Below, in pieces: positions 9,426-19,372 of a stretch of 64,000 nucleotides of DNA; positions within the stretch are counted from its first letter, which is position 1, and each line of letters starts with the position of its first letter. The position numbers and the translations under genes are program-made. This DNA is from Atopobium sp. oral taxon 416 (GTDB taxonomy: Bacteria; Actinomycetota; Coriobacteriia; Coriobacteriales; Atopobiaceae), in the NCBI RefSeq assembly GCF_018128285.1, contig NZ_CP072380.1:620001-684000 (forward strand). The letters are read 5' to 3'. The notes beneath the pieces were generated by a model. That model made no database searches. It was not told the DNA's origin and saw nothing but the letters and a program-made list of their open reading frames with translations.

Positions 9426-10082
9426 ATGAGTGTCGAAGCAGGCAAGGTATTCAGTGTTGTTAAGGACAATCCTTGGGTGGAGGGCTGCACGCTCTCCTCT
9501 GAGGTAATGAAAACTGCGGCCGGTGAGGTGCAAGTCTTTTCACTTGCCCCGCATACCCGTATCAGCCCTGAGAGCTATGCAAACACGAGGCTCTGGTATG
9601 TGGAATCAGGCACGTTTGATGTGGAACGCACAGATAAGCAGGCATTTCAAGTTCACACCGGGGAGCTCTATGCGGTTCCGTTGGATGAGCCGATCGGCAT
9701 CACGACCGAGGAAGGCTGCATCTACCTTGAGTTGAGTTTTCCGAAGGGCTCCGTCTCAGAGTTGAAGTTCGAGCGGGGGAGTGCGGTGAAGCTGGCCTCC
9801 CACCTTCCGTATCAGCAAGGCAAGATCATCAACATGGATCTTATGCAGGCGAAGGGTGCCCACTTTGCGCTGATGAGCTTCTTTGAGGATACCGCCCTCT
9901 CAGAACATGCCGCGCCGGGGAGGGCGTTGGTGTTTGACGTTGCTGGTTCGACGACGATCACCTACAACGGGACACCTCACAAGCTGACCGCCGGCGAGCA
10001 CTTTATCTTCGACAAAGGTGGCAAGCATGTGGTCCATGCAGACACGGATTATACGATGGCTCTCTTGATCCTCGATGACTGA
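9426..10082 (+). CDS. Two-domain cupin protein
   Basis: A 218-residue soluble protein with two beta-barrel cupin halves. The second half keeps the classic pattern SEHAAPGRALVFDVAG, GTPHKLTAGEHFIFDKGG and KHVVHAD, whose His residues could hold a metal. The first half (ESGTFDVERTDKQAF, VHTGELYAVPLDEP) is more degenerate. ATG 9426 is preceded by TAAGGAG. It probably shares a transcript with the DUF438 gene. Bicupins are enzymes or sensors of very diverse function; no substrate can be named. Confidence 0.85.
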   Translation: MSVEAGKVFSVVKDNPWVEGCTLSSEVMKTAAGEVQVFSLAPHTRISPESYANTRLWYVESGTFDVERTDKQAFQVHTGELYAVPLDEPIGITTEEGCIYLELSFPKGSVSELKFERGSAVKLASHLPYQQGKIINMDLMQAKGAHFALMSFFEDTALSEHAAPGRALVFDVAGSTTITYNGTPHKLTAGEHFIFDKGGKHVVHADTDYTMALLILDD

Positions 10083-10091
10083 GGGTAGTCC

Positions 10092-10796
10092 CTACGCCTG
10101 CCGGTAGGGCGGCGTCAGCAAGTGAAAATGGTTCTTCTGGTAGTCGATCACGCCCTGTTTCTTGAGTTTCGAAAGCTCATTGGACAGGGCGGATCGCTCT
10201 GCATTGAGGTAGTCCGCGAGCTGTTGGCGGTCGTAGGGGATATCGAAATAGGCGGAATGCTGCCGCTGTGATTCTGCCGAGAGATAGGTCAGGATCTTGT
10301 CCTTCAAAGTGTGCTGCGTCACGTAGGTCAGCTTCTTGTTGAGTAGCAGATTTTTGCGGGCGAGTAGCGACACGATATTGGAAATCAAGCGTGCATGGAA
10401 GGGGCAGGACGAAGTGCACATGTGGAGCGCCTTGTTCAGGTCCAAAAATATCACGCTTGTTTCCTCGCCGGTCACGACGCTCACAAAGGCAGTGGTCTGC
10501 GGTACAGCCGCAAAGCTCTCCCCAAAGGCATTGCCTGGCAAGAGGGCGGAGATAATATGGCGGTCGCCCCAGTAGTCGTAGCGCTCGATGTGGGCGCTCC
10601 CTGAGAGGATAACCCCGAATTTGGTGATTGTGTCACCCATACGAAAGATGTATTCACCTTTGCCGTAGGTACGCCTCTCTGCCTTCAGGCAGGAGAGCAA
10701 TGCCTTGAGCTCGCTGCGATTGATCCCATGGAAGAGAGGGGAGGACAGTAGTATGTGCACATCGTCTTCGCGCTGCTCCGGATGTAGTTCTCCCAT
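10092..10796 (-). CDS. Crp/Fnr family transcriptional regulator
   Basis: A 234-residue regulator: an N-terminal cyclic-nucleotide-like beta roll (YGKGEYIFRMGDTITKFGVI, GNAFGESFAAV), a long dimer helix, and a C-terminal winged helix (DRQQLADYLNAERSALSNEL). A single short Cys motif, CTSSCPF, lies before the dimer helix. FNR-type iron-sulfur cysteines at the N-terminus are not seen, so it is closer to the Crp-like YeiL/redox group. It is convergent with the cupin gene and divergent from the DUF488 gene. AGAAGGG precedes the ATG. A role in controlling the neighbouring DUF438/cupin stress genes is inference. Confidence 0.9.
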   Translation of the reverse strand: MGELHPEQREDDVHILLSSPLFHGINRSELKALLSCLKAERRTYGKGEYIFRMGDTITKFGVILSGSAHIERYDYWGDRHIISALLPGNAFGESFAAVPQTTAFVSVVTGEETSVIFLDLNKALHMCTSSCPFHARLISNIVSLLARKNLLLNKKLTYVTQHTLKDKILTYLSAESQRQHSAYFDIPYDRQQLADYLNAERSALSNELSKLKKQGVIDYQKNHFHLLTPPYRQA

Positions 10797-10887
10797 TGCG
10801 ATGCCCTTCTCTCTGAGTTTGTTGTGTTGGCAACATAATTGAGTGTATGTCTATCCTAAAGTTTGAAGCGGACAATGCAAAGGGGAC

Positions 10888-11306
10888 ATGATGCAGAACA
10901 TATTCATCATGAGCGCCTATGAGATGAGTGGGAGTTCTTCGGCAAGCTGCAGGGGGTGAAGGCGGGTCTGGTGTTGGACGTACGCCTGCGCAACAGCAAT
11001 CAGCTTTGTGGATTCACCAAGCAGGAGGATTTGGAGTATTTTGCAGAGACCATCAGCCGGGCCCATTATGTCTACGATCCGATCTTTGCCTCGGCCTCTG
11101 AGCTTCTGGACGGGTATCGGAAGCATGAGCTGGATTGGGACGGCTTTAAGGAGGGCTATCTCACAGTGCTGCAGGAGCGTGATGCCCTGCAGCACTTCAA
11201 GGATGCTTGCTCAAAGTATTCAAGCATTGCGCTCTTAGGTGCAGGAGCCAAGAAGCGTCACTCCCACACTGAGATCCTATTGGAGCTCTCAGGCGGGAAG
11301 AAATAA
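10888..11306 (+). pseudogene. DUF488 family protein with an N-terminal frameshift
   Basis: ATG 10888 has a good ribosome site (AAAGGGGA) and encodes MMQNIFIMSAYEMSG in frame 1. The rest (EFFGKLQGVKAGLVLDVRLR, YDPIFASASELL, RHSHTEILLELSGGKK) is in frame 3. One missing base in the GGG run at about 10930 explains the break. The DUF488 hallmark VLDVRLR is present. Alternatively a shortened protein starts at GTG 10956 (116 residues), but it would lack the first strand of the fold. Function of the family is unknown. Divergent from the Crp/Fnr gene. Confidence 0.65.
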
Positions 11307-11417
11307 GGCAGATCTACTATACATGCCGTGCACAGTAGGCTCTGGTTTTTGTATTGTACAAATTGCCTGAGAGTATAGGTGTTGAGAAGAAAAGCCTAGC
11401 CCAAGTAGGTATACATC

Positions 11418-12269
11418 ATGGGGTACACAAAACTAGCCAACGGTCTTGAGGGTCGGTGCTCGGCTACGGAGCCTTCCAGATCGGAAACGATGAGACAAAG
11501 CACTGCGTCCAGGATGCTCCGGATAGCGGCTGCCGTCTGATCGACACCGCTCAGGCCTACGGCAATGAGGAAAGCGTCGGCGAGGGCATCAAAGAGTTCG
11601 GCGTCAACCGCGACGATATCTTCCTCATCGATAGGGTATGGATCACCAACTACGGTGAGGGCAATGTCTACGATTCCATCAAGGAGTCCCTCAAGAAGCT
11701 CGGCACCGACTACATCGATCTGGTGCTTCTGCACCAGGCGTACAGCGACTACCATGCCGCTTGGAGAGATATGGAGTGCGCTTACAAAGCGGGTCTCGTT
11801 CGCTCGATCGGTGTCTTCAACTTTCCGCCGGTCCGCCTCGCAGGCATCTGTGCCTTCTTTGACATAGCACCGATGGTCAACCAGGTTGAAACCCACGTGT
11901 TCTGGCGGCAGAAGCCGGCGCATGGGAAACATGGAGCGTCTGGGTGTACGGCACATATCCTGGAGTCCGTTTGCTGAGGGAACCAACAACTTTTTCAAGA
12001 ATCCGACGCTGATCGAGAGTGGCAAGGCTTACAGCAAGAGTGTTGGCCAGGTTGTACTGCGTTGCCTGATTGATTCCAATGTGGCCGTTATTCCGAAGTC
12101 TACGCACAAGGCCTGTATCCAGGAGGACATCAACGTTTTTGATTTCGATCTGATTGACGATAAGAAAAAGTAGATTGCAGCTTTCGCCGGTGGCAAGCCC
12201 CTGATCTTTGATCACTCTGACTCAGAGTTCATTGGCAAGTTCCTGAAGAGCGTTAAGGACGCAATGTAG
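11418..12269 (+). pseudogene. Aldo/keto reductase, frameshifted
   Basis: ATG 11418 starts MGYTKLANGLE. After a shift near 11450 the frame reads LGYGAFQIGNDE, GCRLIDTAQAYGNEESVG (the D-x-A-x-x-YGNE catalytic Asp/Tyr region), LGTDYIDLVLLHQAYSDY, LVRSIGVFNFPPVRL and NQVETHVFW. A second shift near 11905 leads to ISWSPFAEGTNNFFKNPTL, VVLRCLIDSNVAVIPKSTH, DKKK-stop-IAAFAGGKPL and an end at TAG 12267-12269. Two indels and one internal TAG (12171-12173) inactivate an otherwise full-length (about 280-residue) NADPH-dependent oxidoreductase. Confidence 0.85.
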
Positions 12270-12740
12270 GTTTCACTTCGAATATCTCGATACCTTGAGT
12301 GATAGGGCAAGGACTTGGCCCGTACTCTTCTCGATAGAGGCTAAACCCGCACAACTGATGATGAGGTTGGAAGTGCGATATGTCGGATACAGTAGATGCG
12401 CAACAATACATTCGATTGGCGCCACGTGCCACTCCGTTACAGGACTATGAGGCAAGCGCTCGCAGGCAGTTCTCGAAAATGGCTGAGTGTTTGCATCACA
12501 GTTAGGTCTGTCGAACTGTAAGCGGCTTAGGCAACTTCGGCTGCAGTGTGGCTGTCGCGGCGATGCCGGAGAGAGCGGCACATGCACAAGGCACATCCCA
12601 TGCAGGAGCTCCATACATGCATCGTTGTAGCCCCTGTGGCTGTACCTCTAGCTGAAAAAGTTCGCATACGACTGTGTGTGCGTCTTCGGAAGGCTATGGA
12701 ATGTGCTACAGACATATGCCTTGATATTCGAGATGAGCCT
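12270..12740. other. No recognisable gene
   Basis: Neither strand carries a supported reading frame. The part nearest 12740 may be the decayed 3' portion of the IS1595 remnant that lies to the right on the minus strand, but I cannot recognise transposase text in it. Confidence 0.4.
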
Positions 12741-12747
12741 GCAGACC

Positions 12748-13472
12748 TCAGGGAAGCGATGCATCACCGTCGAAGCTGTCACACTCCTTCTGGGCGAGCC
12801 TGCAGAAGGAGGAGAGCCCGACCGATATCCCCTTCATGCGTCCGCTCCTATCCTCGACCTGCCAGAAGTCCCCTGAGCAGTCCTTAGCCCAGCGGATTGA
12901 CGCAGGCGCCCTGTCCATCGCAGCGAGCATGGGCTGCTGCTTTGTGCCGTATCCCCCTGTGCCTTTTGCCCTGGCTTCTATATAGGAGACGTCCACCTCG
13001 AGTGTGTCAGCTGAGAGGACATCGAGTACACTTCAATCTCGCTATGGCGCAGCAGCAAGGACGCTGTCCTGTAGCTGTGGCCTATCTGGCGCTTGAGCAC
13101 ATGTGCTCGTGTTCAGCCGCTTTGGTGTGCCATGAGGCAGAAGGCCACAAACCACGTCCTGAAGGCAGGTGGGTGTTTTCCATCATCGTGTCCGCAGTGA
13201 GGCTGAAGCCGGTGTTAAATATCTCGTGCACTACCATATGTATGTGCATGCCCGTACACCTTCTGAGCAGCTGGTCCCTTTGCAGGCCGGACAGGCAAAG
13301 CTTCAGGGGAACTTCTTTCCCAAAAGCCTTTTTCGCACGACTCCTCTCCTTGATACCTCTCTGTGAGGTTCATGAGCGTTTCTCCCTGCGCTTGCATTCC
13401 TTCAGGCTCAAGCCCGCCTGTATGCCCTTTGGCTATGTCTTTCTCTGCTTTGACGGATGTATCACTTTGCAT
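12748..13472 (-). pseudogene. IS1595-family transposase remnant
   Basis: Minus strand, in several frames. TLMNLTERYQGEESCEKGFW is the N-terminal zinc-ribbon leader (L--L---F--EE-C---L). NTHLPSGRGLWPSASWH corresponds to the TxLPLRTWFLA segment. DVSYIEARAKG and GGYGTKQQPMLAAMDRAP correspond to the catalytic VELDDSYFG and RG-GT-K-PV segment, and GISVGLSSFCRLAQKE to TDGLSSYR-L. The order and spacing fit one ISXO2/IS1595 transposase with multiple indels and stops. It shares its N-terminal text with the fragment at 33650-33870. Confidence 0.65.
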
Positions 13473-13640
13473 CCATATCGTACAGTGCAGGGGTGACAGG
13501 AAGTGTTGGGACTGTGCCGGAAGTGCTTAGCCATTAGTGCACACAATAAAGTATTTGGTGACTCTATCAGGGCACGACAGGCTGAGCACGTGATGGGGCT
13601 CCGGCCATATTGAGGTTTTATGCAGAGGGCTTGAAGAGAA

Positions 13641-13669
13641 TTGACAATCTGAGATTTCTTGAATATATT
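13641..13669 (+). promoter_or_regulatory. Sigma-70-type promoter of the tetR-activase operon
   Basis: TTGACA at 13641-13646, a 17-base spacer and TATATT at 13664-13669 form a near-consensus promoter. Transcription would start at about 13676, inside the palindromic operator that follows. Confidence 0.75.
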
Positions 13670-13701
13670 TCACACGGTGTGAAATAATACTCACAGTGTG
13701 A
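13667..13701 (+). promoter_or_regulatory. Two palindromic operators for the TetR regulator
   Basis: ATTTCACACGGTGTGAAAT (13667-13685) is a perfect 9-base inverted repeat around one central base. TCACAGTGTGA (13691-13701) repeats the same half-site TCACA/TGTGA. Both overlap the expected transcription start, so a bound repressor would block initiation. The obvious candidate is the TetR protein encoded immediately downstream. Confidence 0.75.
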
Positions 13702-13733
13702 AAGAACTATTCGACCAAGGAGAGGAGGCCTGC

Positions 13734-14465
13734 TTGAGAGAGCTTTCCGCTCTAACAGATGAGATTGGCGCACCTTCGACAGCGGTGACGAGCAAACATC
13801 AGGCCCGGCCCGATCGCAGAAGCGTGAGAACACGGCAAGCGCTGCGCGACGCGTTGGCGCGCCAGATCGAGGAGACAGGGGATCTTGCGCAGGTAACAGT
13901 TACCAGGGTGACTGGCACGGCCGGCGTGACACGCCGTACGTTCTACTCCCACTTCCGGGATATCTCCGATCTCGTGAATTCGATTGAGGAGGATACCCTG
14001 GCGGATATCACCGTCCTTGTGCACGCATTGGCGCAGACGGATCTCGATCGGCTCCAGGAAGCGATCAGAAACTTCGAGCCCTGTCCGGGTGCCGTCGATA
14101 TCCTGACCTATTTCCTGCAGCGCAAGAGTTATCTTCCGGCACTGTTGGGTGATGGGGGAGATCCGGGCTTCGTCGAGAAGATCAAACGCGTGGTCTTCAA
14201 TACGGTCAAGGACCGCGCCTCCGAAGGGCTTCACGTGCCACTGCCATCTCAGATCTTTGAGTACTACCTCATCTTTGCAATTTCGGCTGAGGTGGGTGTC
14301 CTGCTCAGATGGCTCTCTTCGGGCATGCGGGAGTCTCCGCACGATATGGCCTGTGTCATGACTATTTTGATGTTCGTCCGTCCAGGCGATCTGTACGGTA
14401 AAAAGATTGACTTTTCAATTCCGGGAATACACGATGCATCCCCAAGCACAAAGGAGATGGAGTGA
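13734..14465 (+). CDS. TetR/AcrR family transcriptional regulator
   Basis: A 243-residue regulator. Its N-terminal helix-turn-helix (RTRQALRDALARQIEETG, VTVTRVTGTAGVTRRTFYSHF) is the standard TetR DNA-binding domain. The C-terminal ligand domain is less conserved. Start TTG 13734 is chosen because AAGGAGAGGAGG at 13717-13728 lies 5 bases before it. The longer frame from GTG 13698 would begin inside the operator and has no ribosome site. The stop overlaps the start of the activase gene (TGATG), so both are made from one transcript. The palindromes upstream suggest autoregulation. Confidence 0.88.
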   Translation: MRELSALTDEIGAPSTAVTSKHQARPDRRSVRTRQALRDALARQIEETGDLAQVTVTRVTGTAGVTRRTFYSHFRDISDLVNSIEEDTLADITVLVHALAQTDLDRLQEAIRNFEPCPGAVDILTYFLQRKSYLPALLGDGGDPGFVEKIKRVVFNTVKDRASEGLHVPLPSQIFEYYLIFAISAEVGVLLRWLSSGMRESPHDMACVMTILMFVRPGDLYGKKIDFSIPGIHDASPSTKEME

Positions 14466-17400
14466 TGACAGAAAATATAGCAGCTGAGCGCAATGCTCGC
14501 TACGCTATGCCGCTCGTCCAGGAAGAGGCTGAGCTGAAGCCAAAGAGCCGCGTTGACTTCCGTCATGCGCAGCTGCGTCTCGGTATCGACGTCGGCTCCA
14601 CGACCGTCAAGCTGGCAGTCCTCGACCAGAACGACCATCTGGTCTACGCCAATTATGAGCGCCACCACACTGACATTAAGGCAACCGCAGTACAGGTCTT
14701 CCGCAAGGCACAGAAGGTCTTGAGGGACGCCGTGATGCGCGTTTCGATCACTGGTTCCGGCGGTATGCTCCTGGCTAAGTGGCTGGGTGTCGAGTTCGTG
14801 CAGGAGGTCATCGCTTCCAAGCGCGCGGTTGAGACACTGATTCCGGAGACCGATGCCGCAATCGAGCTCGGCGGCGAGGACGCAAAGATCATATACTTCG
14901 ACAACGGTATCGAGCAACGCATGAACGGTACCTGCGCCGGCGGCACCGGTGCCTTCATCGACCAGATGGCCTCGCTGATGGAGACTGATGCACAAGGCTT
15001 GAATACGTTGGCCAAGGGTGCCAAGAACATCTACCCGATTGCGAGCCGCTGCGGCGTCTTTGCTAAGTCGGATGTGCAGCCGCTCCTGAATGAAGGTGCA
15101 GCGCGTGAGGACGTTGCGGCCTCCATCTTCCAGGCCGTCGCGAACCAGACCATCTCCGGTCTGGCCTGCGGCCACCCGATCCGTGGCTATGTCGCCTTCT
15201 TGGGTGGACCTCTACAGTATCTCTCTGAGCTCAGAAAGCGCTTCTATGTGACGCTTAAGCTCGATAAGGAACACAGGATTGTCCCGAAGAACGCCCACCT
15301 CTTTGTCGCCTGCGGCGCAGCGCTTGCCGGTGAGACCGACAAGCGCGTCACCTTCCAGGAGCTGATCGACCAGCTCGAGAGCCTGAGGGACGTTCAGGGC
15401 TCCGAGGTTGCCCGTCTGGATCCGCTCTTCAAGACCAAGAAGGATTATCAGGAGTTCAAGTCCCGCCACGACCAGCAGGTCGTGCCGAAGGGCAAGCTTG
15501 AGAACTACCATGGCCGTGTCTTTATCGGTATCGATGCTGGCTCCACAACCATGAAAGCCGCTATCGTCGGTGAAGACGGCAAGCTGCTCTACACCTGGTA
15601 CGGCAACAACAACGGCGATGTCTTGGGTACCGCCCGCACAATCATGGACGATATCTACGACCATCTGCCTGAAGACTGCACAATTGGCCACGTGACCACC
15701 ACCGGCTACGGCGAGGGCATCCTGATCGAGGCCCTGCAGGCCGACGATGGTGAGATCGAGACCGTGGCGCACCTGCGTGGCGCTAAGGCTTTTGTCCCGG
15801 ATGTCAACTTTATCCTCGATATCGGTGGCCAGGACATGAAGTGCCTGCAGGTCCACAACGGCGTCATTGAGCACATCGCGCTGAACGAGTCCTGCTCCTC
15901 CGGCTGCGGTTCCTTTATCGCGAACTTCGCAGATTCCATGGGCATGACGGTCCAGGAATTCGCGCAGGCCGCACTCAAAGGCAAGCGCCCAGTGGACCTC
16001 GGCAGCCGCTGCACGGTCTTTATGAACTCTCGCGTCAAGCAGGCGCAGAAGGAAGGCGCTACGATCGGCGATGTCGCCGCAGGCCTCTCCTACTCCGTCA
16101 TTAAGAACGCACTCTTCAAAGTCATCAAGCTGCGTGACTACGACCAGATCGGCAAGTACATCGTGGTCCAGGGCGGCACCTTTATGAGTGACGCGACGCT
16201 GCGCGCCTTCGAACTTCTGACCGGCCGCAACGTGATCCGTCCGGATATCGCGGGCGACATGGGCGCTTACGGCGCCGCACTGCTCGCGCGTGACCGTGCG
16301 GGTAAGGATGGGGTGTCCACGATCCTCTCCCGTGAGGAAGTCGATAACCTGACCGTCAAGCACATGAACGTCCACTGCGGACGCTGCTCTAACCACTGCC
16401 TGCTCACAGTGAACATCTTCAACAACGGTCGCCGCTTTATCACGGGCAACCGCTGCGAGAAGGGCTCCGGCAAGCCGCTGAAGGAGCAGAGCGACGCCCC
16501 GAACCTGTTCGACTACAAGAACCATCTGCTCTTTGACCGTGAGTGCCTTGACCCGACGACCGCACCGCGCGGCACGGTTGGAATCCCCCGCGCACTCAAC
16601 ATGTACGAGAACTATCCGTTCTGGCATGCGTTCTTCACGACGCTCGGCTTCTCAGTGATCCTGTCTGACAAGACCACGAGGAAGACCTACGAGGCTGGTA
16701 CGGAGTCGATGCCGTCTGAATCGGTGTGCTACCCGGCAAAGCTCTCCCACGGCCACATCATGAACCTTCTTGAGAAGGATCCTGACTTCATCTGGATGCC
16801 CTGCATCCGCTGGGAGCGTCAGGAGGACGACGGTGCGACCAACCACTACAACTGCCCGATCGTGATGAGCTATCCACAGTCGCTGGGCCTCAACATCGAC
16901 GAGCTCTCTGATCCAAAGGTCGAATACCTCGACCCGTTCATCCCGTACGATAAGAAGGATGAGCTGAAGCGTAGACTCTACGATATCATCTCCGTCCAGC
17001 GTGAGAAGGACGCTGCTGCCGGCCATGGTCGCTTTAAAGGTCCGCACATCACGCGCAAGGAGATCGACCATGCTGTCAACGTCGCCTGGCAGGCAGATAT
17101 CGATTTCAAGAACAGTATGCACCGCGCCGGTGACAAGACCTTAAGGTGGATCGAGGATCACGATGCTCACGGCATCGTCCTTGCAGGCCGTCCGTACCAC
17201 AACGACGGCGAGATCAACCACGCAATTCCGGAGATGCTGCACGGCTTTGGCTTTGCAGTCTTGACTGAGGACTCCGTGGCCCACAAGGTGAAGCCTGAGC
17301 GCCCGATCCGCGTGATCGACCAATGGATGTTCCACTCCCGTCTGTACCGTGCCGCCCGCTTCGTCGCTGAGCGTAACGACCTCGACCTGATCCAGCTCCA

Positions 17401-19243
17401 GAGCTTCGGCTGTGGCCTCGATGCACTGACGACCGACGAGGTCCAGGAGATTCTGGAAGCCTCCGGCAAGATCTACACGGTCTTGAAGATCGACGAGGTC
17501 TCCAACCTGGGTGCCGCCCGCATCCGTGTCCGCTCACTCATGGCGGCACTGAAAGAGCAGCGTGCGCAGCTTGAGCGTGAAAACGAGGAGGGCAGGCTTC
17601 ACGAGATCACCCCGATCGACGTTCACAGTGCGGATGGCTCACTGGAGAAGACGCGTAACACCGATCTGTCCAAACGTCCGCCGGTCTACCGTCCGTCCAA
17701 GTCTGCCGCCTTCCACAAGGTACACTACACCAAGGCGATGCAGGATCAGCGCTACACGATCCTGGCGCCGCAGATGTCACCGATGCACTTCGAGATCTGC
17801 GAGGCAGTGCTGCGCGCGGAGGGCTACAACGTCGTGCTGCTCCCGGGCGTCGACCACAAGGCAGTGGACATTGGCCTGAAGTACGTCAACAACGACATCT
17901 GCTACCCCTCAATTCTGGTCACCGGCCAGATCATGGAGGCTATCCTTTCAGGCAACTATGACCTGAAGCGTACCGCAGTACTCATCAGCCAGACTGGCGG
18001 TGGCTGCAGGGCTACCAACTACATCGCCCTGATCCGTAAGGCGTTGAAGGATTCTGGCCATGCGGACATCCCGGTCATCTCACTGACCGCTGCAACGAAC
18101 CTGGACGAGGATAACCCGGGATTCAAGATCTTTAGGAATCCGCGTCTGCTCATCAAGGCCGTCTATGCGCTGCTCTACGGTGACTTACTGATGCAGTGCA
18201 CCTACCGTGTGCGCCCGTACGAAGCTCAGAAGGGTTCCACAGACAAGCTCTATGACACCTATATGGACCGTGCGGAGATGCAGATTGCCCACGATGCGTC
18301 CTCAAAGCACTTCTATAAGCTCTGCGAGGATACGATCCGTGACTTCGATACGCTCCCGCTGGTGAACGACCGTCAGAAGCCGCGTGTCGGCGTCGTCGGG
18401 GAGATCCTGGTCAAGTTCCATCCGACTGCGAACAATCAGGTGGTCCGCCAGATCGAGGCAGAGGGCTGCGAAGCCAATGTCCCAGGACTTGTCGACTTCT
18501 TCCTGTTTGGTCTGTCCAACCAGATCAATATGAATCAGGAGCTTGGCACGAAGGCAACCGCGCGTATGACGCACAAGGCTGGCATCGACGTGATCGAAGG
18601 CATGAGAAAGCCGATCAACGAGATGCTCGCAAAGTCCGAGCGCTTTGAGCCCTATGGCTCCATCTGGGGCTTGGCTGGCAAGGCGAAGAAGGTGCTCTCT
18701 CTGTGCAACACGATGGGTGAGGGCTGGCTTCTGACCGCCGAGATGTGCGATCTGATCGAGTCCGGCACCCCGAACATCGTCGTGTGCTCACCGTTTGCGT
18801 GCCTGCCAAACCATGTGGTCGGCAAGTCTGTGATCAAGCGCCTGCGTCAGATGCATCCTGAGAGCAACATCGTCGCGGTCGACTACGACCCGGGTGCTTC
18901 TGAGGTGAACCAGCTCAACCGTATCAAGCTGATGATCTCCGTGGCTAAGGAGAACTTCAAGAACGGCCACGACAAGAGGTTCACGCTGAGGAATCCGGAT
19001 GGGCCGACTGAGAAGTTTAGGTTTGCGACAGCTGGCAACAAGCACATCCGCCGTCCGGGTGAGCTGCAGGATTCTTTCGTCCGTGAGGGACCAGCAGGCG
19101 GTGCGGACTATGCCGAGTTCGGTGAGAGAACCGACGCCGACGGCGGTAAGACCTATGGCTACGGTGAGGGTGCCATCCACCTCACGAAAGAGCAACTTGA
19201 GAAGATCAGGGAAGCTCAGGAAGAGGCTGGTGTCCTAAAGTAG
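14465..19243 (+). CDS. 2-hydroxyacyl-CoA dehydratase activase-like protein (double BadF/BadG ATPase plus DUF2229)
   Basis: A very large (about 1592 residue) fusion. Two ASKHA-type BadF/HgdC activator domains lie near residues 40-305 and 350-615. Each has a phosphate loop (GIDVGSTTVKLAVLD and GIDAGSTTMKAAIV) and the cysteine loop that holds a bridging [4Fe-4S] cluster (NGTCAGGTGAFIDQ; NESCSSGCGSFIANF). A DUF2229 segment with a CGRCSNHC motif follows, and then a C-terminal HgdB-like half (residues about 900-1560) rich in conserved Cys. Related proteins couple ATP hydrolysis to low-potential electron transfer. The exact substrate of this fused type is not established. ATG 14465 overlaps the tetR stop. 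Confidence 0.88.
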   Translation: MTENIAAERNARYAMPLVQEEAELKPKSRVDFRHAQLRLGIDVGSTTVKLAVLDQNDHLVYANYERHHTDIKATAVQVFRKAQKVLRDAVMRVSITGSGGMLLAKWLGVEFVQEVIASKRAVETLIPETDAAIELGGEDAKIIYFDNGIEQRMNGTCAGGTGAFIDQMASLMETDAQGLNTLAKGAKNIYPIASRCGVFAKSDVQPLLNEGAAREDVAASIFQAVANQTISGLACGHPIRGYVAFLGGPLQYLSELRKRFYVTLKLDKEHRIVPKNAHLFVACGAALAGETDKRVTFQELIDQLESLRDVQGSEVARLDPLFKTKKDYQEFKSRHDQQVVPKGKLENYHGRVFIGIDAGSTTMKAAIVGEDGKLLYTWYGNNNGDVLGTARTIMDDIYDHLPEDCTIGHVTTTGYGEGILIEALQADDGEIETVAHLRGAKAFVPDVNFILDIGGQDMKCLQVHNGVIEHIALNESCSSGCGSFIANFADSMGMTVQEFAQAALKGKRPVDLGSRCTVFMNSRVKQAQKEGATIGDVAAGLSYSVIKNALFKVIKLRDYDQIGKYIVVQGGTFMSDATLRAFELLTGRNVIRPDIAGDMGAYGAALLARDRAGKDGVSTILSREEVDNLTVKHMNVHCGRCSNHCLLTVNIFNNGRRFITGNRCEKGSGKPLKEQSDAPNLFDYKNHLLFDRECLDPTTAPRGTVGIPRALNMYENYPFWHAFFTTLGFSVILSDKTTRKTYEAGTESMPSESVCYPAKLSHGHIMNLLEKDPDFIWMPCIRWERQEDDGATNHYNCPIVMSYPQSLGLNIDELSDPKVEYLDPFIPYDKKDELKRRLYDIISVQREKDAAAGHGRFKGPHITRKEIDHAVNVAWQADIDFKNSMHRAGDKTLRWIEDHDAHGIVLAGRPYHNDGEINHAIPEMLHGFGFAVLTEDSVAHKVKPERPIRVIDQWMFHSRLYRAARFVAERNDLDLIQLQSFGCGLDALTTDEVQEILEASGKIYTVLKIDEVSNLGAARIRVRSLMAALKEQRAQLERENEEGRLHEITPIDVHSADGSLEKTRNTDLSKRPPVYRPSKSAAFHKVHYTKAMQDQRYTILAPQMSPMHFEICEAVLRAEGYNVVLLPGVDHKAVDIGLKYVNNDICYPSILVTGQIMEAILSGNYDLKRTAVLISQTGGGCRATNYIALIRKALKDSGHADIPVISLTAATNLDEDNPGFKIFRNPRLLIKAVYALLYGDLLMQCTYRVRPYEAQKGSTDKLYDTYMDRAEMQIAHDASSKHFYKLCEDTIRDFDTLPLVNDRQKPRVGVVGEILVKFHPTANNQVVRQIEAEGCEANVPGLVDFFLFGLSNQINMNQELGTKATARMTHKAGIDVIEGMRKPINEMLAKSERFEPYGSIWGLAGKAKKVLSLCNTMGEGWLLTAEMCDLIESGTPNIVVCSPFACLPNHVVGKSVIKRLRQMHPESNIVAVDYDPGASEVNQLNRIKLMISVAKENFKNGHDKRFTLRNPDGPTEKFRFATAGNKHIRRPGELQDSFVREGPAGGADYAEFGERTDADGGKTYGYGEGAIHLTKEQLEKIREAQEEAGVLK

Positions 19244-19277
19244 TGACCTAGGCTTACGCACATATCCGTATATAGAT

Positions 19278-19312
19278 AAGGCCGGCTCGCTTGTACGTAA
19301 GCGAGCCGGCCT
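19278..19312 (+). terminator. Strong hairpin terminator after the activase gene
   Basis: AAGGCCGGCTCGCTT pairs perfectly with AAGCGAGCCGGCCTT across a 5-6 base loop. It lies between the convergent activase and gldA genes. Flanking A/T bases are few on both sides, but it could serve either strand. Confidence 0.8.
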
Positions 19313-19372
19313 TTGCTATAGTGTGTGAAAAACAACTCGGCAGTCGTTCATGCCTGTCGAGTTTATCATCAA

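Noticed and set aside
12897-13496. Plus-strand frame of 199 codons
   Set aside because: Opposite strand carries recognisable IS1595 transposase text; the plus frame has no supporting feature.
15212-16627. Minus-strand open frame of 471 codons inside the activase gene
   Set aside because: Antisense shadow; the plus strand has intact BadF motifs and codon use typical of the neighbours.
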